Positions 5,297-5,509 of a DNA stretch of 5,509 nt are shown here, piece by piece. How positions within the stretch are numbered: position 1 is the first letter of the stretch; every line of letters begins with the position of its first letter. The position numbers were made by a program, and so were the translations under genes. Location: the NCBI GenBank assembly GCA_003445555.1, contig DMDI01000282.1:1-5509 (forward strand), in the 5' to 3' direction. This stretch comes from Desulfotomaculum sp. (GTDB taxonomy: Bacteria > Bacillota > Desulfotomaculia > Desulfotomaculales > Nap2-2B). The notes beneath the pieces are model-generated. The model saw nothing but the letters and a program-made list of their open reading frames with translations, was not told the origin of the DNA and searched no databases.

Positions 5297-5354
5297 GGCC
5301 TTTAGCTAATGTTACATCCATCAATAAAAAAATACGGGGTAAGGTTAAAACAGA

Positions 5355-5509
5355 ATGAATAATGAAATTAGGAGAACTGAGTTTAGTTTGGACCAAGATT
5401 ATCAAAGAATTTTATACAAATTGGCAAAAGAGCGTTCTTTTAAATTTGGCAAATTTATTCTTTCGTCTGGAAAAGAAAGTAATTATTATTTTGACGGAAA
5501 ACAAGTAAC
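5355..5509 (+). CDS. pyrE: Orotate phosphoribosyltransferase, N-terminal part (3' end outside window)
   Basis: Fifty-one codons plus two bases are present; the frame is open to the window end. The translation begins MNNEIRRTEFSLDQDYQRI and continues KLAKERSFKFGKFILSSG, then KESNYYFDGKQV. The block FxxGxFxLSSGKxSxYYFDxKxV is the N-terminal hallmark of PyrE, where the Ser-Gly-Lys-x-Ser loop and Tyr-Phe-Asp contribute to substrate binding and the dimer interface. PyrE joins orotate and PRPP to OMP, the fifth step of de novo UMP synthesis, in the cytosol. The PRPP-binding motif lies beyond the edge. The ATG at 5355 has AAGG (5341-5344) ten bases upstream, part of GGGGTAAGG; an in-frame TTG at 5388 has AGGAG at an over-long distance and would remove 11 residues. 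No other pyr gene is visible upstream, so pyrE seems to start its own transcript. Confidence 0.85.
   Translation, partial: MNNEIRRTEFSLDQDYQRILYKLAKERSFKFGKFILSSGKESNYYFDGKQV

Larger units (their letters stand above)
5133..5308. mobile_element. Possible short non-coding element bounded by 9-base inverted repeats
   Basis: TAGCTAAAG (5133-5141) is exactly repeated in inverted form as CTTTAGCTA (5300-5308), enclosing 176 bases. The enclosed DNA is richer in G and C than its flanks and contains further inverted repeats, as in MITE- or REP-type elements. There is no coding capacity, and I see no target-site duplication directly outside the ends, so mobility is unproven. Nine-base ends could also be chance. 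Confidence 0.3.
4924..5354. other. 431-base intergenic region between divergent HIT and pyrE genes, no convincing gene
   Basis: Neither strand shows a credible protein-coding ORF. The left half (to about 5120) is very AT-rich and holds the HIT promoter and AT palindromes. The right half (about 5121-5310) is distinctly GC-richer and built of inverted repeats, then AT-rich sequence returns before pyrE. The abrupt change in base composition suggests that about 5121-5308 is an inserted repetitive element. No tRNA or rRNA pattern was seen. Confidence 0.6.

Noticed and set aside
5101..5310. CRISPR array or tRNA in the palindrome-rich gap
   Set aside because: There are no regularly spaced identical repeats with unique spacers, and no cloverleaf or T-arm consensus.
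5309..5362. 17-codon ORF whose TAA overlaps the pyrE ATG region
   Set aside because: The overlap suggests translational coupling, but the ATG at 5309 has no Shine-Dalgarno site and the peptide is featureless. Worth recalling only if ribosome profiling shows signal.

Overview
The window looks like chromosome from an anaerobic, moderately AT-rich Gram-positive bacterium, most likely a clostridial or Peptococcaceae-type Firmicute. This is an inference from an activase system typical of anaerobes, strong AGGAGG-like ribosome binding sites, TTG start codons and AT-rich intergenic DNA with sigma-A-like boxes. I cannot name a genus.

Layout: positions 1-2281 (+) carry an anaerobic redox-activation module. 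It starts with the 3' part of a DUF2229 (CoA-enzyme-activase-like) protein that seems to be a head-to-tail fusion of two such domains. Overlapping its end is an ASKHA-type acyl-CoA dehydratase activase (HgdC/BcrAD/HadI-like) with an extra Cys-rich tail. Positions 2317-3051 (-) encode a six-repeat TPR protein convergent with the activase. Positions 3231-4923 (-) look like a two-gene operon: a HIT-family nucleotide hydrolase/phosphorylase gene, then a CaiB/BaiF-family protein whose residues match alpha-methylacyl-CoA racemase. A hairpin with a T-rich tail follows at 3132-3180. Positions 4924-5354 hold no convincing gene but are rich in palindromes, repeats and promoter-like boxes. Positions 5355-5509 (+) are the start of pyrE (orotate phosphoribosyltransferase), cut by the window edge.

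How the parts may fit: the activase would use ATP hydrolysis to drive a low-potential electron through a [4Fe-4S] cluster to a partner; the DUF2229 protein is its probable partner. No classical dehydratase subunit is visible in the window. The racemase homologue also acts on acyl-CoAs, but is on the other strand in a separate unit, so a shared pathway is only a possibility. The HIT, TPR and pyrE genes look like general housekeeping.

The least explained DNA is 4924-5354. It contains an AT-rich palindrome inside the HIT promoter, a second AT-rich palindrome at 5101, a GTAGGGGCGT/ACGCCCCTAC hairpin overlapping a promoter-like TTGACA-17-TTAAAT, and a pair of inverted GC-rich modules resembling a BIME/MITE in the presumed pyrE leader.
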